From contig NC_063283.1 of NCBI RefSeq assembly GCF_910591885.1, forward strand, positions 9,657,001-9,721,000: a stretch of DNA of 64,000 bases, written 5' to 3'. Within the stretch, counting starts at the first letter, position 1. Each line of letters opens with the position of its first letter. The translations under genes and the position numbers were made by a program. The DNA comes from Bombus terrestris. Lineage: Eukaryota; Arthropoda; Insecta; Hymenoptera; Apidae. A model generated the notes under the pieces. It made no database searches. It saw nothing but the letters and a program-made list of their open reading frames with translations, and was not told the DNA's origin. Below, one piece after another: positions 60,401-64,000 of this stretch.

Positions 60401-63400
60401 AAAATTAGTAAGATCGTCTGAAACTGATAACTCGACGAAACGATTGTCATTCGCGCATCTCGTAAAATATTATCGCAATAATTGTTAACGCGATAAACAC
60501 GCGCGACGCGTGCCACGCTTCGACGTTCGTTTCAAAACGAACGAACGCTCGTTGAATGCATTTATCGATAGCGCAATTAAATACGAAATCTTCTTACTTC
60601 TTCGTACTCGAACATCTTTCCTTCGCTCGCGTTCCTTTTTAATGCAAATTCTTCTTTATGATATTGATTCAGTAAAATATTCAACGTCACGTTCGTCTGT
60701 GGAATTTTAATCGCCACAAAGTTGTCGCGAGAAGATTCTTGAAATAAATTATAGTAAAGGGAAAGATTGAAAAACGACGGCGTTCTTTATATTACAGAAT
60801 TCTATGGATACTTATCGCGAATAATATCACGTTCACACTTTTTTAATACAACTTGACAACGTTATATAAGTTTTGTGAAATTTGATAAAAACAATTTATC
60901 GCCAAAACATTCTGTAATATGCCGGACCTGTCACGATTATATTTAATCGTATTGAAATCTGATAAATTGCTATTTATTTCACTTCTTACGAAAGTCCCAG
61001 CTGATGTCTGACATTATCCGACAAATTTTGACGTAGTCACTTTCTCTAATAATCGGCTCTCAAAATCTACGTGATATTTTTCCAAAAATTCTTAAATCTT
61101 TTCGTCCGAAGTTAACAAACGTTTAATATTTCTATATCTCGTCTATCATTGCGAAGGGCAAATGTACGTTGGTTCGCTAGAAACGTACAGAAACTAGGGA
61201 ACTAAAACGAAGTAAATTTTTGGCAAAGTCGATTCGAAACAGAAAGTTTAAAGTAGAAAATTATTAATAGCTCGACCATTTGCCACTGAAATATTTTCTT
61301 ATTCGTTTTATCCCACACACGCGCGCGTTATATGTATATACATATATATCACATCACGATACTTTATTTCATTTAAGTTTCAAGAATTTCTAACGAAATA
61401 CCGTTTATGTAACTTATCAAACCTTGTTTATCAAACATCGTTCGATTCACCAACAATGTACTATTGTACAATGTATACAATGTATTGTTGTAGACGAATA
61501 AAATTACTATTAAGAGTTATAAACTAGTCATTCTGACCAATTTAATAGTTCTAGCGTTAAAGAAATGATTACGAGGATTTTTAAGTTACGACATCCTTCT
61601 TGTTAAATATCACGATAATGATAAATGAAACGACACCTACCTTACAAAAAAAGATTCAAACTTCCAGTTCATTTTTATAAATATCTCAAAATTTTCAATT
61701 TCTCAAATATACGTAACATTCTTCCAGCGATCTAACGATATGTAACGACACGAGCTTCGTTAAGCAAACGGTGCAATCTAGCTATTTGTTTCTCCTCGAT
61801 ACGATGATCGTCTGGATTCATCGAGACAAGACATGCGAGCGGTTAATTGAAAATCATCGAGTTCTATCGACGGAATTGCAGTTAGGCCACCGAAAAGTAG
61901 CACAAGGCTACGGAACGAAGAGGCTCGTACAAAGGGAAAACCCCTGTCTTTCAGTGGCTGATGCACGATCATCGATGTATCAACGTTTGAACGCTCTTCC
62001 TGGCATTTACGTAACACAGCAGCCGGACTGACCGCTTTCACATCTATACCATACCTTTGGCCGCATTTAGCGACCCGCTTCGATAATGTCCCGTAGCGGT
62101 TTCTCAAGTCTGGCCCGTCCTTCTTTCCCAGAACGGTTATTTCAGGGTTAAATTCACCGATCTGCTTACCCAATAGACTTTTGACTTGTCGCGTCGTCTT
62201 CAGCCTTTAAACTCTGGCTCGCTAGTCCTTTAACATTGAAAACTGTTCCATAATTACACGTAGTTCGTAGCGTTTTGCAATTAATATTTCCAATTTCAAA
62301 ATGGTATCCGATGAACGAATTCAGAATTTTTCTACAAATTCCTATTCTTTACGAATACGTCTAAATTACCATTTTTACGTGTTACGTACATTTTTGCACA
62401 TTTACAGTTCTCACAACTGCATAAAAATTCAGAATCGGCCGATAAAGCGGTTTCGCCAAGCATAGTAAAAAATAGGAAAACTTTGCGCAAAGGGTAAAAT
62501 CGCATTTGCTTCTCGCGATTACAGTAAGCAAATTCCACGCACGCTGTTTTCAATCTCTGAGAGTATCATTATCGTGTTTATCCAATTCTAGTGCGTCTAA
62601 CAGCAGCCTACGTACGCACATGGATCGCGTGATCCCTCTGAACTCGATGAAATTCAACTGTACGAAACGTTGTGCATTTACGAAGAATCAGAAACGAGAT
62701 ATTTGACGCCGCGAAAACGAATACAGGTGGGTCGAATTCTACCGCATAAAGGCTGCTATAGGTGAAATTTCACTGCATGAGAATTCTGTTTTTTATGATC
62801 GTTCCGTAATGATATGGCGCTATTATTTGTAAACACTATTTGTAAGTTAGCTAACGATAGCGCTTCTACTTCTCATCTAACGTCGATTAATAGGAACAAA
62901 TTTGTGGAAAATCGAGCACATGATTCGATCTTACGTAGAGCGTCTAGGAAATAGAAAAGAAAAGTAGATAAAATTCGACCTCGTTGTACACACGAAACGC
63001 GACAAAGGCGATCGACGAGTGCATGCGCACCGACCCACACTTTCGCTTTTACTCGAAGAAGCCCGCGAAGGTGGCTGACACTAACTCGACACGAGACCTT
63101 GCAAAGACCTTCCCCTCCATCTTGGATTAACCTGCCATCGATAAGAAGATGTGTCTGCGTTAAACGAACTACGCATACCGAATAAACTGCAACTGCCTTG
63201 TCCACTTTGCATCGAACCGTGACATTAACGGATACACTTTTCCACATACCTGTTACGTCACACTGATTATGTACATCGTAGGATGCTCATTTACGAGTCT
63301 GCTTAACTTATTTAGCGAATAAACAGAAAATTTCTCTAGGTAATATCGACTTACGATAGACGATATCGGTAATTAGAATCTTTTTGTTAGTAAAATCTCG

Positions 63401-63648
63401 TTATCGAAACAATCGATTATTAAAGGACAGATCAATGGAAAATTTAAGACAGTCTCTGGTGAAAACGATCGAAGAGTAATGACAATAGTCGAGTAAAAAA
63501 TGTAGAAAGTTATCAAATTGATATTTCGATAACTTAATGGATCGGACAGAATCGTATTTCATCTACTTTTGGCCAAATGGCCCGGTTCTTGCTAGTAATG
63601 ACAGTTATGTAAAATAATGATGTTTGATTATCGTCTCCCTTCTTCCAG
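57487..63648. other. Presumed first coding intron of the 57,413 gene
   Basis: Mostly AT-rich. GC-richer blocks at 58,780-59,130 (161-codon minus-strand frame), 61,780-62,170 (131-codon minus frame) and 62,990-63,250 (124-codon minus frame) have no recognisable product or clear splice structure. They could be regulatory or alternative 5' exons. Confidence 0.4.
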
Positions 63649-63735
63649 TCGGTAGGTATTTTTATCAACTCGATTCTCGGCCGATGATAGAAATCGACGT
63701 ATTCTCGCATCTGATGGCCCACGGATCGAAGAACG
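63649..63735 (+). CDS. Possible internal exon of the gene starting at 57,413
   Basis: An excellent acceptor (CGTCTCCCTTCTTCCAG) and a usable donor (AACG|GTAAAT) frame 87 nt, phase 1/1, containing YFYQLDSRPMIEIDVFSHLM and then AHGSKN. The phase does not fit directly after the exon at 57,413 (phase 2), so an additional exon would be needed, or this is chance. Confidence 0.25.
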
Positions 63736-64000
63736 GTAAATCGCTTTCACTTTTCGGGGTAGCTGAGTCGACACGGGAAAATGACAGATCGTTTTTGTTT
63801 TTATGCGATTACTCTTGTAGCTTTTAACATCGGTACTCTTGGATAATTATGGTAATTAGTGTGGAAGATCGGGGCTAAAGGCTGCTACTTTGAGAAAACA
63901 TAAAAAACAACTGGAAAACGACGCAGCTGTTCTTTTCGATATTGACTAATTTAATGTTAAACTTGTTATATTTCAGAATCTTAAGCTTTATATTTCATAC

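Noticed and set aside
1..64000. CRISPR arrays, operons, rRNA and tRNA genes
   Set aside because: No regularly spaced direct repeats, no ribosome-binding-site-led gene runs, and no A-box/B-box pair with a foldable cloverleaf noticed by eye. A tRNAscan run would be decisive.

Overview
The window is eukaryotic nuclear DNA and most likely comes from a hymenopteran insect, probably a bee. The reasons are an AT-rich but CpG-tolerant background, small exons with GT..AG splice sites in long introns, a mariner remnant whose inverted repeats begin TTAGGTTGTCCGAAAAG, and many TTAA-flanked miniature elements. Nothing points to a prokaryote. The species assignment is inference.

One plus-strand gene fills most of the window, from about 8.7 to 45.2 kb. 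It is a long LIM-domain protein of the LIMA1/EPLIN (LIM domain and actin-binding) family. I could chain 19 coding exons by splice consensus and reading phase into one uninterrupted frame of 4,644 nt (about 1,547 residues). The chain is an acidic, disordered-looking N-terminal exon of 610 residues; six small exons that are all phase 0 (18.3-26.4 kb); LIM domain 1 (27.2 kb); eight exons (28.5-34.4 kb), several with a short basic/aromatic motif ending in Glu; two further motif exons (38.2 and 39.1 kb); and LIM domain 2 split over the last two exons, ending in the EPLIN-type tail GNYDEGFG. A candidate internal 5' exon (35.3-35.75 kb) could be joined to an exon that begins with ATG (38,191). That would give a short isoform of about 297 residues with LIM2 only, reminiscent of the EPLIN alpha/beta alternative promoters in vertebrates.

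Downstream, 48,639-49,358 is an apparently intronless CutC-family gene. It is separated from the LIM gene by a large inverted-repeat pair (46.66 and 48.27 kb). From 50 to 64 kb the evidence is thinner. There is a GC-rich, possibly bidirectional promoter island at 52.2-52.6 kb with an Inr/DPE match on the plus strand and a good minus-strand first-exon candidate. There is a cluster of coding-looking minus-strand segments at 54.7-56.6 kb. A well-formed plus-strand first coding exon at 57,413-57,486 belongs to an unrecognised gene that runs towards or past the right edge.

The first 8.7 kb has no recognisable protein gene. It holds a degenerate TTAA element, a GC-rich hairpin, and a GA-rich, CpG-rich island with twin NRF1/EWG-like palindromes that may be a promoter or 5' exon. 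Introns of the LIM gene carry at least six palindromic TTAA-flanked miniature elements whose ends differ in sequence, one mariner remnant and several degenerate tandem repeats. Most other open frames are short antisense or random frames and are not listed.
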